Below, piece by piece: positions 62,859-64,000 of a stretch of 64,000 bases of DNA. The notes under the pieces were generated by a model, which did no database searches, was not told where the DNA came from, and was given only the letters and a program-made list of their open reading frames with translations. The translations under genes and the position numbers were made by a program. The DNA lies in assembly GCA_964035575.1 (NCBI GenBank), contig OZ037933.1, positions 310,001-374,000 on the forward strand. The letters run 5' to 3'. Source of the DNA: Rhynchopus sp. YZ270_cl-10 (taxonomy: Eukaryota > Euglenozoa > Diplonemea > Diplonemida > Diplonemidae). Each line of letters starts with the position of its first letter. The stretch's first letter is position 1.

Positions 62859-63000
62859 CCTTTTTTTGTTGGTGTTAAAAAAGATTGAGAAACTTGAAAT
62901 ACACAGCCCTCTCGTGACAGTGTAAAGAATAGGAAATGGGGGAGACCATTGGGTTTAGAGCACCACTCTACAAACTCTGCAAAAAAAGTTATGAGATCGA

Positions 63001-63981
63001 TCACATGTACATCTCGTAATCTTCTAAGGGTGCAAGGACGGGTCTCCCTGCTGGCACGATTGGGGACACTTCGAGGCTGTGTTCAACAAGACACCCTGTG
63101 AATGTTTTGGACACTGCGTCAGCTGCATCGTTGCAAGGCCAGTGTACGTCCTCGGTGGTATGCCACAGTGCAGGGAACGGGTTCGTCTGTCTCAACCAAT
63201 GTGTTTCGTCTGCAGAGTCCGTCTGGCTGTCACTGCTTGTCCCTGACATATCAACGGCAAGCTCGAGAAGCTCGGGAGGCGAATCGACCATCTTCTCCAC
63301 CTCCACCACCGGCTCCTTCAGTGCCCCCGCAAGCGCCGTCTCCGTGGACTCTGGGACAGTGTATGTCCAGGTCCTGTCCGTGTCATCGTAACTCCGGCGG
63401 CTTTGCTGCAGGATGTGTAGATATGAGTTAGTCTTGCGACAGTGCACTGCATCCCACGTTGGCACCAACGGGTCTGTGCATGGAACGTACTCCCGGGCAA
63501 TCTGCGCGGACAGCATGTGAATGTAGATGATGCAGAGGTGCTCCGCATCTGTGGAACGGCCTTTCCCGTTCTTGGACTTGGTGTGGTCCTTCCTGTTGCT
63601 GGGACACATGAACACATGGCGTACAAGGTGCATGGGGAACTGCATCGAACTGAGACACACCAGCGCGTCGCTCTCGGCATGGGGAAAGGGCTTCTTCCGG
63701 ATGCAGTGCACCATGACGACGTTGCTGTCGCGTGTTGTGTCGTCTGATCCGCTGTTGTGGTACTCCATGACAAACATCTTGAGGTCCACCCACTCCTCAG
63801 GAAGGCGGAACAGTGCCGCCTGCTCCACACACGAACGCAGCACAACCTTCCCCATACCCAGCATCCTGTCGACCACCACCACAGCCGGATCGGACTGCGC
63901 AAGAACCGCGCGGATCTCAAACACAGGCATCCACCCAGGGGTGTTGCAGAGGGTGTAGAAGTGTGTCGGGCAACGGGACAT
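63001..63981 (-). CDS. Unrecognised protein (may continue beyond window)
   Basis: 326 aa from the ATG at 63981. The frame stays open to the window edge, so the true start may lie upstream, possibly in another exon. An N-terminal ~200-residue globular part (with HFYTLCNTPGWMPVFEIRAV, EEWVDLKMFVMEYHNSGSDD and CIIYIHMLSAQIAREYVPC) is followed by a Ser/Asp/Glu-rich region and ends EDYEMYM. The aromatic/Val alternation could suit a lipid- or ligand-binding fold of the START kind, but I cannot support that. No signal peptide or membrane segment is clear. Confidence 0.65.
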   Translation of the reverse strand: MSRCPTHFYTLCNTPGWMPVFEIRAVLAQSDPAVVVVDRMLGMGKVVLRSCVEQAALFRLPEEWVDLKMFVMEYHNSGSDDTTRDSNVVMVHCIRKKPFPHAESDALVCLSSMQFPMHLVRHVFMCPSNRKDHTKSKNGKGRSTDAEHLCIIYIHMLSAQIAREYVPCTDPLVPTWDAVHCRKTNSYLHILQQSRRSYDDTDRTWTYTVPESTETALAGALKEPVVEVEKMVDSPPELLELAVDMSGTSSDSQTDSADETHWLRQTNPFPALWHTTEDVHWPCNDAADAVSKTFTGCLVEHSLEVSPIVPAGRPVLAPLEDYEMYM

Positions 63982-64000
63982 TGCAAACAATGAGATGAAA

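Overview
The window is nuclear DNA from a protist with a repeat-rich genome, most likely a euglenozoan (diplonemid-like or kinetoplastid-like). This is an inference from four observations. (1) All thirteen protein genes or gene-like frames, plus a LINE, read on the minus strand, as in euglenozoan polycistronic clusters. (2) Several genes have a pyrimidine tract ending in AG just upstream of the ATG, as expected for trans-splice acceptors. (3) A thioredoxin-fold protein carries the WCPPC site seen in tryparedoxins and nucleoredoxins. (4) A short 18S rRNA 3'-end fragment ends in GCAGGATCATT, close to the kinetoplastid form GCTGGATCATT. I did not find a spliced-leader gene, so the assignment is not proved.

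Layout. 1-3.6 kb: MITEs, retroposon tails and the 18S fragment. 3.6-5.0 kb: a three-exon gene for a small Cys-rich, Pro/Gln-rich membrane protein. 6.36-9.18 kb: a DNA transposon with ACTAGTCGT-rich inverted ends and a cruciform-forming (CCCAGTA)n array. 9.26-10.58 kb: a PPR-like mitochondrial protein. 10.8-25.1 kb: a nest of transposons, duplicated 1.3-1.9 kb units, a large palindrome, G-run-bounded and ACCAGGT-array elements, and a hAT-like element encoding a CGGBP1-type zinc-finger protein. 25.6-30 kb: a protein disulfide isomerase and a FAM227-like ciliary protein. 30.7-37.2 kb: a nearly complete APE-type LINE. 37.6-46.8 kb: the densest gene stretch (coiled-coil protein, STI1-like mitochondrial protein, HMG-box-like protein, BIR plus EF-hand protein, MED21-like protein). 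46.8-53.4 kb: a gene desert of retroposon tails and one transposon. 53.5-55.6 kb: a two-exon FCP/SCP-type phosphatase. 56-58.5 kb: two further elements. 58.9-59.7 kb: tandem SAP-like plus tryparedoxin-like protein. 60-63 kb: MITEs. 63.0-63.98 kb: an unrecognised protein that may continue beyond the window.

Three genes have conventional introns with GTATGT or GTATGG donors and pyrimidine-tract acceptors, and each carries a MITE inside an intron. Many short dispersed repeats look like 3' ends of LINEs or SINEs. One family matches the 3' end of the LINE in this window. Every copy I recognised lies in the same orientation as the genes.

The most unusual points are: the LINE ORF1 and ORF2 share one frame and are separated by a single TGA with no ATG before the endonuclease domain; several insertions have clean target duplications or empty-site comparisons; and a BIR domain is joined to EF-hands. 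All work was by eye, with no database search.
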